Under the pieces are notes generated by a model that worked only from the letters and a program-made list of their open reading frames with translations, did no database searches and was not told where the DNA came from. A stretch of DNA of 64,000 bases from Antedon bifida (taxonomy: Eukaryota > Echinodermata > Crinoidea > Comatulida > Antedonidae), in assembly GCA_963402885.1 (NCBI GenBank), contig OY727103.1, positions 6,734,501 to 6,798,500 of the forward strand. The letters are read 5' to 3'. How positions within the stretch are numbered: the stretch's first letter is position 1; every line of letters starts with the position of its first letter. Positions 47,007-60,600 of the stretch are shown one piece after another. A program made the translations under genes and the position numbers.

Positions 47007-50000
47007 TACGGATATACCTCCGATGGAACTCTGATTTCAAGTATTTTATTTCCGAATAAATAACAGCTTGGCGCGTAAGAACTGTGTGAACGTCAAAACA
47101 GACAAGGCAAGAGTCCACGTGACGATCAGAGGTACTTCGGAGTTATAGGCTTATTGGAGGTATAACTGAAGAGTGATAACTGACCACAAAACACTGACCG
47201 CCTTACATATTAATTTATCCCTATTAAAGAACGCGTTTACCATCAGTACGATTAATGTGTGGACAATATTATTAGTGTTATTGGTTAAACCCACACTTTT
47301 TAAACATGTAAAATACTTAATAATTAAAATCAGTTTGGCTTGATTTACTTTAATATGAAAACATTATTTTCCATTAGACATTGAGTCTATCCGTCGATGA
47401 ACTTATGTGTATGTTAATTGGTAAACACGATAGACTAATAAATTCGAATTATTGAGTTAGTTTTACAGAATAAATAGTTAATTTTACAGATAAAGCGACA
47501 ATGCAATATATATTAAAGGCTCGTGGGCTAGGCCTAAATGTTTCTAATCTAACGCAATGTGTATTCTAATCTACGGCGTTGAAAGTCAAATTTGTTCGGT
47601 CGACAAACTAATTACATGTCCGACTAAGCGTCATCAGCAATTGCTCATTGGCTGGCGTCAAAGTCACTGAAGCAAGCGTTCGTTAGTCTCCTGAAAAGTG
47701 CCTTACGCTAATCTGAGGGGGAAAATGAGTACTCCGCGCACATAACGCTACCTTTAAGTCATGCGTCTGAACACACAGTAATATTAATGACGATGAAGGA
47801 GATATTGATTATGAAGGTAATGCAACATGTATGCAACTAGGATTCTTATGTTCTTTTTTCATCTGTGTTCCACGCGTTGTCTTTATTTTTTTTTATAACA
47901 TCTCCTGTGAGAATGTGTTTGTTCACTTTTATTCATTAATTTATCCTTTGATCTGTTCATACACGATAATAAAATAATTTGTTCCGATATTTTACTGTTT
48001 TATTCATATCGGCCTTATTTATACAAACATGTGAATAACTATAATATCCTATAGTGAGAAAAAAGGTATTTTCAAGAGAGCCCAAATACACAAGTTACAT
48101 GAACCGAATGTTCGCACACATTGATGATGGTGTTGATTAAACGATCGTATAATAGTGCGTACTATTGCATGCCAGGAGAACCACAATCGTCCAATCAAAT
48201 GACAGGAATTTATTTAGGTGTTATACTATAATAATTGATTAACATGTCTTATGATGACGACAAAGGTGATTAATTGATGCAGTGATGAATAAATTATGCG
48301 AAGAAAGATGAGGTTCAGGATAAGTATACCCACGATGCTGATGGAATGCTGATGGCTATATATTAAAACTGTTATTATCTATATATAAATTATGGTTAAT
48401 TCTGGCATAGGCGAGCACAATGCAAAAACTTCGGTACACTCACCCTCTAGTTATACTAAATTATTTGACAAACACAAACCTAAGGTCTACGAAATCATTA
48501 CATCATTGGAATATGTTGTTTACATACGATATACAAACTTTCTGTAATATTGCATTACAAGACAAGAAAACTTATAATTGAAACATTGTATGCCGTAATA
48601 ATTACAACGTATCAAATTATATGGCAGACAATATCAAGTTTTACACATTCCTGTTCAACAACAAAAATCTGTTTCAATTTCTGTATGCGCTAGGGGGAGT
48701 AATGTTCTAGATACAGAGTCATATTTCGATCAATTTGTAAAAAAGAAGGTTTTGAAGATGATGTTTAGTTGATGGAACGGTTGGATTTTCTATCTCTGAC
48801 AATGAACTTAAAAACGATGTGTTTGAACACCCTGCAGGTTACTTCACTGCAGTCAAATAACTAGTTTTTCTTCAGAAGTAGATACTCTTTACGTTAATAT
48901 TGACAGCTAGATTTCAATTAGTGGATTAGCATGCCAAAGGCACTTTCGCTTCGCAGTACTAATGTATTTCTAATCGCCGTATTTTTTTATGTTTATTTCA
49001 TTGTTTAAGTCAGATTTCGTTGACTTCTACATGTTCTAACAGTAAGTAAATTGTGACCACGGAGAAATAAGTTGATTTTGTATCTATTTTGTATCCATTA
49101 TTGTCTATCATCACAAAACAATTTACAAATAATATAAGATATTATTTATCTAATTGGTGTTTTAGACAATAATACACCTATCAATAAAATTAAACTAATA
49201 CTATTTTATTTCAGACGTGTTAATAGTCTGAATTGTTTACTGTGAGATAACGTACTAGTACTGTATACCATTTACCAATATAAACAAAACAACTAGTTTG
49301 ACCAATCCTGTTAAGCTAAAATGTTAGAACCAATCAAGGTGCTTTAAACAGTCCTGGCTTTGTTTGTATCAAACCTGTTAGTGGCGGTAATTATCGCTGT
49401 TGGTTTCGATTGAATAAAATAATATTTAAAAAAATTATTATAAAATAAAAATTTGACGTGATTTGTGTTTTGATCCTCTTTTTATTATGCATAATTATTA
49501 TCTGTCAGTATTTCATCCATTTTTTATAATTTTGTTTTATATATATAAATATATATATTCCAATTGATTTATGAAAAGTTTTGTTTAAATCATTTAAATC
49601 TGTATCCCACTGCGCCTATTAAGAATATGATAGTGTAGCTTCTCACCTGTGTAGTATATTCACCTGTTAAACAGGAAGTTTGAAAAGGTAAATGGAAGAA
49701 ACATGGAGCTAAGGAAGGAATAACAAAACCGCCTGTCTTTCCTGCTTCCCGTAGGCCTATAACCACATGCAAACTAAACAATGAATGTCTTTGTGATACA
49801 CTCCAATCTTCAAAACATATCTATATTCGTCTCAAATTAAATCAATTAACACCAAATTATGTTCTTCTTCGTAAATAGTAACTTCAGGATACTAATCAAT
49901 TATATTGTTTTCAAACATACCATTTCAGTAATACAAATGATATCGTTCATACTTTATATCTGAAAAGTTTATATTGAGTTGAATAAAGGAGTACCTTAGG

Positions 50001-50220
50001 GAATGGTAAAGTACTTCTGGAATTGGATAGTACTTGATAATTGGATAGTATGTGTAAATATTGTTCGATAGCATTACCCAAAACAATAATTGAAATATTA
50101 GGTTACAGATATTACTGTTTAGATGATGACACTGATGTTAGTTGTTTTAACTTTTATCATAAAAATAAATGAGAAAAAACAGATGTGATATTAGGTGGAA
50201 ATCGAAGTCCAAAATAGTTG
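47007..50220. other. no gene; richer patch at 47575-47800
   Basis: 47575-47800 is less AT-rich than its surroundings and contains CTCATTGGCTGG (a CCAAT-type motif) and GCGTCATCAGCA. It is followed by a short ATG stretch ending in ATGAAG before GTAATG, so a promoter with a short first exon is conceivable but unsupported. The rest holds no recognisable gene. Confidence 0.3.
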
Positions 50221-52146
50221 ATACTGGTGGTGGAGTTTCAATGATGAACTCGAAAAGAGAGGATACTACTGGTAGTGGCATTGATGTACTTTAAAATAGA
50301 AGATACTGGTGATGTGTCATTGATGAACTCCAAAAGAGAGGATACTGGTGGGTGTCATTGATGAACTCCAAAAGAGAGGATACTGGTGTGGTGTCAATGA
50401 TGTACTCCAAAAGAGAGGATACTAGTGGGGTGTCAATGTACTCCAAAAGAGAGGATACTGGTGATGTGTCATTGATGAACTCCAAAAGAGAGGATACTGG
50501 TGGTGTGACAATGGTGTAATCCAAAAGAGAGGATACTGGTGGTGTGACAATGGTGTACTCCAAAAGAGAGGATACTGGCGGGGTGTCAATGGTGTACTCT
50601 AAAAGAGAGGATACTGGTGGGGTGTCAATGGTGTACTCTAAAAGAGAGGATACTACTGGTAATGTCATTGGTGTACTTTAAAAGAGAAGATACTGGTGAT
50701 GTGTCAGTGATGAACTCAAAAAGAGAGGATACTGGTGGGTGTCATTGATGAACTCTAAAAGAAAGGATACTGGTGGGGTGTCAATGATGTACTCCAAAAG
50801 AGAGGATACTGGTGGTGTGACAATGGTGTACTCCAAAAGAGTGGACACTGGTGGGGTGTCAATGGTGTACTCCAAAAGAGAGGATACTGGTTGTGTGAAA
50901 ATGGTGTACTCCAAAAGAGAGGATACTAGTGGGTGTCAATGGTGTACTCCAAAAGAGAGGATACTGGTGGTGTGACAATGGTGTACTCCAAAAGAGAGGA
51001 TACTGGTGGGGTGTCAATGGTGTACTCTAAAAGAGAGGATACTACTGGTAATGTCATTGGTGTACTTTAAAAGAGAAGATACTGGTGATGTGTCAGTGAT
51101 GAACTTCAAAATAGAGGATACTGGTGGGGTGTCAATGATGTACTCCAAACGAGAGGATACTGGTGGTGTGACAATGGTGTACTCCAAAAGAGAGGACACT
51201 GGTGGGGTGTCAATGGTGTACTCCAGAAGAGAGGATACTGGTGGTGTGACAATGATGTACTCCAAAAGAGAGGATACTGGTTGTGTGGAAATGGTGTACT
51301 CCAAAAGAGAGGATACTGGTGGTGTATCAATAATGTACTCCAAAAGAGAGGATACTGGTGGGTGTCATTAATAAACTCCAAAAAAGAGGATACTGGTGGG
51401 TGTCATTGATGAACTCCAAAAGAGAGGATACTGGTGGGTGTTATTGATGAACTCCAAAAGAGAGGATACTGGTGGGGTGACAATGGTGTACTCCAAAAGA
51501 GAGGATACTGGTGGTGTATCAATAATGTACTCCAAAAGAGAGGATACTGGTGGGTGTCATTAATGAACTCCAAAAGAGAGGATACTGGTGGGTGTCATTG
51601 ATGAACTCCAAAAGAGAGGATACTGGTGGGTGTCATTGATGAACTCCAAAAGAGAGGATACTGGTGGGGTGACAATGGTGTACTCCAAAAGAGAGGATAC
51701 TGGTGGGTGTCATTGATGAACTCCAAAAGAGAGGATACTGGTGGGGTATCAATGATGTACTCCAAAAGAGAGGACACTTGTGGGATGTGAATGATGAACT
51801 CCAAAGAGAAGACACTGGTGGGGTGTTAACGATGTACTCTAAAAGAGGATACTGGTGGGGTATCAATGATGAACTCCAAAGAGAGGATACTGGTGGTGTG
51901 TCGATGATGTACTCCAGAAGAGAGGATACTAGTGGGGTGTCAATTATGTACTCCAAAAGAGAAGATACTAGTGGGGTGTCAATGTACTTCAAAAGAGAAG
52001 ATACTAGTGGGGTGTCAATGATGTACTCCAAAAGATACTGGTGGGGTGTCAACGATGTACTCTAAAAAATAGAAACTGGTGGGGTATCAATGGAAAATTC
52101 AAAAGATATAATACTGGTGGTGTGTCACAATGATGTACATCAAAAG
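50221..52146 (+). repeat. 39-bp minisatellite, about 50 copies
   Basis: Unit core GAGGATACTGGTGGGGTGTC, AATGGTGTACTCCAAAAGA. Spacing is mostly 36-39 bp, so several frames stay open on both strands for up to about 140 codons (for example a 13-residue repeat containing SKREDTGGV on the plus strand). Frame shifts between blocks, lack of splice or start context, and openness of opposite strands argue against a protein. Confidence 0.95.
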
Positions 52147-53919
52147 GAGAGCGATTCATAGTTGTTTGATCAACATTTCAATGACACGACCCGTGATACT
52201 TACGAATTCAGTTGTTAATGTTGTAGAGATTAGCAGAAAGGAAATTTGAAAATCAAAACAATGATGTTGTTGTATTCTCAACATTGAACGGATGTTTAAA
52301 AAGAAATTCCCACTCCTCGTCGGTATAATGTGTTTATGGAAAGATAATGCATTGTTTATGTAAAAAGTAATTAAAACACTATACTAAGGTATATCTACAG
52401 CATACACGTGTTATGTGTTATAATTACTTACCTTACTAGGGATATCAATAGGTTATATTATGAGAAGGCTAGGTTAAAATGATTCTATATGAACATACCG
52501 TATTTTAATATCTAAAGAAAAATATGGGTACCGGCAATAATGCTTTTGCTGTATACCACTTTTCGATTATTTCAATATAGGCTAACTAAAACCATTAATT
52601 CCTTACTAACGATGTGTTTAAATGTTCACCAAAAAAAAAATGAAAGGTCAACCAACTTTACCCCATCCATCTGATTATGCAGATCACTAGATAGAGTCTA
52701 GCTGACTATCGCAATTCATCTAGATACGCATCTGGCTGCATCAGATACTAGGTTCGTATCTCATAACGGTAAAACGTGATATGTGTATTCAGGATCACCA
52801 ATGTACCGGGAACCAACAAAGCAGGTTTATCGTATTGTTATATAGTATACCTATGCCTTAGCCTAAAATCTGCAACAACTTTCCAACTCTTAATTTGATG
52901 GCCTATGTTATCAGTTCTATCTAGCGAGTAATACTCGGATTATATGTACTGTATCTCGACGTGCATTATCATGGAAAATTCTACAATACAACATGGAGGT
53001 AAAATATTCTCCTCCATGAATACAATAAGTGTCACATAATTATGTATCACATGTAATGTCTGTATTATATTAAGGCTAAGGTTAAGCGTCACATGTGATA
53101 CATTGTATTAATATTTACTCATGACATTTGGCAATATAACTATAGGGAATCGGTTACTTTAAAAATGTTATTTAAATCACTGTGTATACAAAAATCGAGG
53201 TTTTGTGAAGTAATCTTTTAAAAGGGTAATAGACAAATATTCTGACACCATGCGTTTAACGCCAACAAATTTATGATAACGTGATGTTCACACTATATCA
53301 TAAGACAAATGTTCTTAATAATAATCGCGTAGAGAAATGTTATTCTTATATATTGATCTTCGCTTGTAAGGAATAAACGTGATAACCTTTTAGGTCATTC
53401 AGTTGTGATTAAACTGAGTCGTTTCACGCCTCAGCCGTCACGATTTTGACTGATCCCTGTCATATTCAGTTTTAATAATTTTGATCTTAATATTAATCAT
53501 CGTTCTTAGTAAAAAAAAACCAATTATAATTCACGTCGATTTGAAACACATTTCAAGATCAGTATTTTTATTTTTCTTGATGGGATGGACTAGAATATTG
53601 AGTAGAACTTTCATTATCTGTATTATCATAAATGATGATAACGTAAAGATAAATTTGCTAAGTGCAAAGGCTCGTTCATTTAAACGATTGAAAATGGAGT
53701 TGTTAATTAGTAATTTTTGTTTGAAATGACTAATTCTCACAGCTATGTTACATTACTGGTATTATCCATTCATAAAATATGATGCTTATAATTGCTTTTT
53801 AAATACGTCCATATGTTGTACAATTTATTTAACTGATTACCAATGATTTATCATTACATTTTATCAGACTTTCAGTGCTTGTATCTCCCCATATGATAAT
53901 ATCTCAGGTAAAAAAGTAT
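52147..53919. other. no gene; two dispersed repeat fragments
   Basis: 52660-52735 matches the left end of the CCCGATTCTG MITE (GATCACTAGATAGAGTCTAG, ATCTAGATACG). 53038-53106 belongs to the CACATGTGAT family (GCGTCACATGTGATAC). The rest is unremarkable. Confidence 0.5.
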
Positions 53920-54302
53920 TTTCGGAGTATCTTAGTATTCTCATTTTCAGTCCCCTTTTCAGTATTTTAGTATTCTCATTTTTAGTCCCTTTTTCAGTAT
54001 CTTAGTATTCTCATTTTCAGTCCCCTTTTCATTATTTTAGTATTTTCATTTTCATTATTTTAGTATTCTCATTTTCAGTCCCCTTTTCAGTATCTTAGTA
54101 TTCTCATTTTCAGTCCCCTTTTCAGTGCATTATCTTGGTATTCTCATTTTCAGTCCCCTTTTCAGTAGGCCTATCTTAGTATTCTCATTTTCAGTCCTCT
54201 TTTCAGTATCTTGGTATTCTCATTTTCAGTCCCCTTTTCATTATCTTGGTATTCTCATTTTTAGTCCCCTTTTTAGTATCTTAGTATTCTCATTATCAAC
54301 AT
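53920..54302 (+). repeat. about 34-bp minisatellite, about 11 copies
   Basis: Unit AGTATCTTAGTATTCTCA with TTTTCAGTCCCCTTTTC. Unit length varies because of small indels, including one unit with a TAGGCCTA insertion near 54167. Confidence 0.92.
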
Positions 54303-54943
54303 GTAAAAAAGTCCATTAGGGCTAGATTAAAACGTACCGTAGACATTAATTACCCTTTTCTAGGCTCTGTACAAGATGAATTACCTCACCATCAGCTGTT
54401 TATACACGGTCGTAAACCAACTTCTCCCGCTTTGAGATTCCTTATGAGTTTCATGTTTTGTAAAAGTATACTTGATATGCGAAACAGCATTACGCTATTG
54501 CACACTGCATGTTAGCTGATGTTCCAATGAACATATCTGTCATACATGTTGCTATTAAGGAAGACCGTTAACCTTTTTGTTTCTCAAATTTATGTTCTAT
54601 TCGTTTATTTATTTCCATAAATGTAGAATTTTTATTCGATGTTTAATTCCAATGTAGTAGAGTCATTGCCCTGTTATTACAGAACATTAAACTTATATTT
54701 CAGGTAATTTATATTTTTTTTAAATGAGGACGCAGGTTATGTAATTAACTTTTGAATTTATAGGAGGCAATAATATTCAGTCGGGCCGTATAAAAAATGT
54801 AATGGAAAAAAAAACCAGAATAACAATGAGGCTGACATGCACTGAATTGAAAAACAACGTTAGTAAAACACCGCCAACAACTAACACTCCACCTCCTTCA
54901 ATATAACTGCCAAACAAACTATCTATTGTCAATACAGCTAACA
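54303..54943. other. no gene seen
   Basis: No recognisable feature. Confidence 0.4.
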
Positions 54944-55525
54944 GCTAGGCAACCAACCAACCAGTCAACCAATCAGTTAACAAATAAATTAATCAACCAG
55001 TCAACCGATCAGTTAACCAACCAGTCAACCAACCAGTCAACCAACCATTCAACCAATCAGTCAGTCAACCAACCAGTAACCAACCAATCACCAACCAATC
55101 AACCAACCAGTCAACCAACCAGTCAACCAACCAGTCAACCAACCAGTCAACCAACAAGTCAACCAATCAGTCAACCAACCAGTCAACCAATCAGTCAACC
55201 AACCGGTCAACCAATCAGTCAACCAACCAGTTAACCAATCAGTCAACCAACCAGTCAACCAATCAGTCATCCAACAAGTCAACCAATCAGTCAACCAACC
55301 GGTCAACCAACCGGTCAACCAACCGGTCAACCAACCAATCAGTCAACCAACCAATCAGTCAACCAACCAATCAGTCAACCAACCAACCAACCAGTCAACC
55401 AACCAACCAGTCAACCAACCAGTCAACCAATCAGTCATCCAACCAACCAGTCGACCAACCATTAAACCAAACAGTCAGCCAATCAGTCAACCAACCAGTC
55501 AACCAATCAGTCAAACAACCAATCA
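54944..55525 (+). repeat. CAACCAACCAGT / CAACCAATCAGT minisatellite
   Basis: About 580 bp of 12-bp units CAACCAACCAGT alternating with CAACCAATCAGT, with some 8- and 16-bp forms. Long frames stay open on both strands (poly SQPTNQ-type and GWLTDWL-type) because 12 is a multiple of three. They are not evidence of a gene. Confidence 0.95.
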
Positions 55526-56924
55526 TGGAAGAAACCTGACCAATCACAAGAAGCTGATCAAGCAACCAAACAAACACAGAACTCACGGCTGTTTCAAAGA
55601 TATGAATTAAGTCACGCGCCGCCAACGGTAGAGCGGTGTATTGTGGAGCTACCATTCGCAAACATTTAAACGCGAATCCATGTGTGTATACCGGAAGCTG
55701 ATTACTCATAATTTGACCGTTATAAAACCAACCAATAAGAAATAAATATAGACCGAGAGCTGAAATAAAATTATGAATATTCATTAATACAACAGCCGAG
55801 ACAGAAAGCATGTTGTTTTAAAAGCCTACTCGACTGATGACATGCTGATTTTGAGTGTAGAAATTGAGGTCCAATTCCAAACATTTTCATAAAATGCGTC
55901 TTACGTAGGCACAGTCGAAAGTAGGTATACATTTGTTTTTATATATCTTGGTTAAATGTATTTTTCACGGTAAACCTGCTGTAGGGTTTGGTAATTTAGA
56001 TCCTTGTGATTGTTGAAACATTGACTTTTTCAAAAGGTGCCGGCTGAAATTTAAATTATGGCCGGTTCAATTTATGCTATTTCTAAGCCTAGAGGACAAT
56101 TTTTGCCTTCTCCAGTCTCCACGCGCATGTGTATATACACTACATAGTTCTAGGTCTACTACACACAGTACTTACTAGGCCTGCCCTGTTTTAACTGCTA
56201 CCTCTAAGTCTATTACTATTGCTAAGCCTAGACTAGGCCTACCTTATTATTAATTAGTTAGGCCTGGTCTGGACCGCCCAAGTTAAGAGGGTAGGCTAGC
56301 TAGGGAGGAGTAGTTGAGGTAGGGCCTAAAACCTTCCTGGCTAGCCAAGAAGGGGTAGACCTAGCTAGGCTAGCTATTTCTATTATTATATATGTGGCAT
56401 ACTACTACAGTAGGCCTACATCATTCATATCAATATCATATGTGGGTCTGATAAATAATAAGCGTAATTTAAACAGAAATTACAAGAACTATCCTAGGCC
56501 AGGCGATCTACCGGTACTACAGTAGGCTAAATATGCATGTTTACAGTAAGTAAAGTATCATTATGTCTAGGCCGATACTCGTATACTTTTTTTTAGCAAA
56601 CCCGTTCTGTTATATAAACCTAATAATATATATATGTTCTTTTTTATTTAGACCAATCTTAAATCTATAGTACAGGTAATATTGCTACCAAAAGGAAGAC
56701 CGAAAAAAAAAAGATGGATGCAAACATCAAAAAGTAAACAGAATTTTTCACATGCGGACCTATACATGCTCATGCATACAGAGTGGCAAAAATACAACTG
56801 ATACGCGCAATGTCTAATGATGATTGGTGTTTAAGATGAATATTGCTAGCTTTGCACAGATAAGTAACATAAAGAATTATAATTTTTTATTACAGTATTT
56901 ATGAATATTGTTTTCAACAACATT
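55526..56924. other. no gene; AGGCCTA-rich tract at 56080-56580
   Basis: 56080-56580 is dense in AGGCCTA, CTAGGC and GCTAGCTAGG motifs. No Kelch or other coding frame is visible in the position where a RAG2-like partner might be expected. The minus-strand open frame at 55431-55811 begins outside and runs into the minisatellite; I do not support it as a gene. Confidence 0.45.
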
Positions 56925-57627
56925 ACATAAAATTAACTTTCTTATTGTATTCTCATTCCTTTAAAAATAAACCTCAACAGGCAGTTATTTCATTAATTAA
57001 CATTACATAAATTTCAACAACATACAGTTTAACCTGCATTAAAATGCTTATGTCTGGCACAACTACTATTATTAACATTACATAAATTTAAACTTTCTTA
57101 TCTTATAATACCTTTCAAAATTAACCTCAACAGGCAGTTAGCTCATTCTTCCTATTTACAACAACACAACATTAAATGTAACCTGCATTAAAATGTTAAT
57201 GCACACATCGGGCACAATGCATACTTGTACATTTCATTATTTTTCATCTTTATTTTATATTAACATTACATAAATTTAAACTTTCTTATCTTATAATGCC
57301 TTTCAAAATTAACCTCAACAGGCAGTTAGCTCATTCTTCCTATTTACAACAACACAACATTAAATGTAACCTGCATTCAAATGTTAATGCACACATCAGG
57401 CACAATGCATACTTGTACATTTCATTATTCTTCATCTTTATTTTATATTAACATTACATAAATTTAAACTTTCTTATCTTATAATGCCTTTCAAAATTAA
57501 CCTCAACAGGCAGTTAGCTCATTCTTCCTATTTACAACAACACAACATTAAATGTAACCTGCATTCAAATGTTAATGCACACATCAGGCACAATGCATAC
57601 TTGTACATTTCATTATTCTTCATCTTT
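56925..57627 (-). repeat. 188-bp tandem array made from the gene's 3' end
   Basis: CCTCAACAGG recurs at 56972, 57125, 57313 and 57501; the last two intervals are 188 bp and the copies nearest the gene are almost identical. Each of those monomers includes, on the minus strand, AAAGATGAAGAATAATGAAA: the last four codons (Lys-Asp-Glu-Glu), the stop of the RAG1-like gene, and the start of its 3' UTR. Copies further away are more diverged. Confidence 0.9.
57437..57442 (-). terminator. candidate polyadenylation signal AATAAA
   Basis: Minus-strand AATAAA about 170 bases after the stop codon of the RAG1-like gene. It is inside the 188-bp monomer and recurs one monomer further on (57249-57254), so alternative 3' ends are possible. 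Confidence 0.45.
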
Positions 57628-60600
57628 TCTCCGTTTCGTCTGGATTGTGTCTTGGATTGTTGGATCTATAAATGTTAAATGAGCTTTCATAATTGATACT
57701 AATTGATCTAGGGGGCTCTTCATCCCATACACTGACCGTTTCCTCCTATTAAATTCAGCGTGAATTAATTCCCCACCCTGCTCGGCTAGTAAGCCGATAC
57801 CAACTTTCCATTCCCTCATGAACTGGATACAATGATGTTCTAACATGTGTAGCTTTGGCTGGACTACTCTAGGAGCAACTCTCCTGTACTCTTTTGAAAA
57901 GAGTTTTATAGCACTTTCTGTGGAAGAAAGGATATTGTAACATATTATAATGGTAACAGCCCTGCATTGTAACAACGTATTCATAATTATTTAATTTTGA
58001 TTGCATTATCAATATCATTGTATCGTTATTGTGAATATTGATACTAATCTTAAATAATTATTTTATCATTTACAACTGAAATTTACCATATGTGTCTATC
58101 TCTTCGTCAGTTATAGATCGTGTATGATTGATAGCAGTGTGCACTTTACTAAAGGTTGAAAACACTGGCGTAAAAGAATCTTGGATTTTCTTGAATTTTA
58201 CCTCAAGTAGCTTTTTGCAATTTTCTGGGCATTGGTGCATTTGTTGTTTGAGTGTTACATCAACACCATCAAATAGCTTGTCAATTATATTTGACTGAAA
58301 TAAAGGTAAATAAAACTTTTTAGTTATTACCTGCATCCTTTTTTTTATTAAATGCAGCTGGGTACATTGTGTGGGATTGCACTATTCAATATACTCACTT
58401 TACATGCTCTATGAACGTGGTTGCCCACAAAACTTTTGCCGTGGTACTGTTGCCTAGGGATTTTGTTTTGTCTGAGGACCTCATCCATTTTCGTTGCCAA
58501 TGGGCCGCAACCAAATTTCAGGTCTTGGTTTACTGACGTTTCCTTTAAATTTAGACAGAATAATTTTCTTTGTAAATTCTATTATGATTTTAGTGTGTAC
58601 AGTAATTAAATAAAAATGAAACATACCAAATCCATGACTTCTTGTTTTTTCAGATTTATTTTTGCACCAAGTTCAGTTATTTCTTGAGGATTTGCTTTTT
58701 GTCCAACAAGTGCATAGGAGAGGCTATTTCGTAAATCATCAAGTTTTTGATTTGCTTTTTGCACTTTTTCTGCACAAGTAATTCTGTGTGCTGCACATTC
58801 TGCTACCTTACGGTCAAAATCTGCTAGATGTTTACCTTGAAAAAATAATTAATTATTATTATTTTTGAAAATGTGGAGGAAAAAGTTTTAAATAAAAAGG
58901 AAATTAACATTTACTGACATACCTGTTGGAATTGTAGATTCCTGTCTCATGTTGAAGATAATTACATCAAGATTGTGTATTTCAATCTCGAGCAAATCAT
59001 ACATTTTCTTGAATAGCCCGAGAGAAATATGCAGTGCTGGAATTGATACCTGGAAATATACATTAATTAAAGAGGTATGAAAATATTATTAGTTGTTTTA
59101 AGTTTGTTATTTAGAACTAATATTATTTTGGACTTGTTTGTTTGAATTATAATTTAAATAACCTACCAGATTTAATTCAATATCAACCATGTAAGGCCGG
59201 ATGACACTGTGTGATATCAGTTTGCTCTTTTTTGGGTCACTGCCATGGTCAAGAAAACTTTTGTAATCCCTGTTGTATGTCTTTAGGCATCTGTTTTCTG
59301 ATGGTTTGTTGTTAGACCTAATGTCATCTTGACTACACAGGCAGTATATACAGCTATACTTTCCTTTAAAAAAATAACAGAAACAGTATATTATTTTATT
59401 TATCAGAACAATAGTTTATTAAGTTTAAAAACTTAAATAAAAAAATAGGTGAATTTAACTAACCGTTGGGACTAATTAGTCCATATATTCTGCAAAGAAA
59501 GTCATAGTCTCCGAAGAAAAAAAGTCTGATGTTGTGAGGTCTGAAATTAGATTAATATAATTTAATTAATTAAAATAAATAATCTCTTTATATAATACTT
59601 ATCTCTTAGCATATTAACAGTACACAATATTCCAGTTAATTTAGATTGGCTTATAGGCCTACTCTAGTACAACTCCCTCTAAATGTACAAAATTATAATT
59701 TACAAATTTTAATGGAATTGTGAACTTACATTTTGGTTTTAGGAGATATCCACTGACTGCCATTCAATTCCATTACTTCATCCATTATTAAATTGAGTCC
59801 TTTGTTGATGTTGACAGTCAAATCTGGGGCCTGGAATATCAAGACTACTATAATGTTGTGGAGAGCATTTGGTTTGGGTAACGCACAAATTTGTATCTCA
59901 AATTTTGTGGTATCACCACCCTTATCGCCTCCAAATTTAATAAATATTTCTCCATTGTTGAAAAAAGTTAGTTCATCTGACCTGAAATGCAGGAAATAAT
60001 TTGTTTTATATTTATAATTCCTTATGTTATAGCTGTACATACAATTGTTAATAAATGTAACTATTGATATTTCTTATTACTAATTGATAACTTTTATTTA
60101 GTTTGGTTGTTAAATAAAATTGTTATTAACATACAGTTTGTGTTTGTTTTTTTTAAAAAAATTATTAATGTGTACATTTTACGATATTTTAAAAGTACAA
60201 AATATATGTTCAAGTTTTAGTGGTACTGTACTGTATGTATAATAAAAATGCACATCACTGGGTACAGTACTATTACAATACTATAAAAGTTTAGTAAAAG
60301 CCAATCAGCAATGTGTTGTAAGGATAACCAGGAATGGATAAAAAATTGTATACATACATTTCATATTGATTTAAATATTCATAAATCAGTTTCTTAATTT
60401 GGGTGAGTCTGACGACTGCAACCTCTTCCAATGACAGCCCACCAATTGACGTAGCTCCTTCCCTCTTTACAAACATATACTCGGTTGATTTAACTAAATA
60501 GCCATCAACAATTTTGTCTTGGCATATTCTCATCTGGCGTTCTGATGCTAGTAAGCCTGGACAAAACCTAAAAATCAAATAAATAATTCAACTGCATAAT

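Noticed and set aside
50291..52065. Overlapping 13-residue-repeat proteins on both strands of the 39-bp minisatellite.
   Set aside because: Openness follows from a period divisible by three; frame changes between blocks and absence of gene context argue against translation.
54926..55330. SQPTNQ-rich and GWLTDWL-rich proteins over the CAACCAACCAGT array.
   Set aside because: They are translations of a 12-bp minisatellite in both directions with no start, splice or flanking coding support.
55526..57612. RAG2-like gene convergent to the RAG1-like gene.
   Set aside because: Looked for Kelch-type glycine and aromatic repeats in all frames; only an AGGCCTA-rich tract and the 188-bp array are there.
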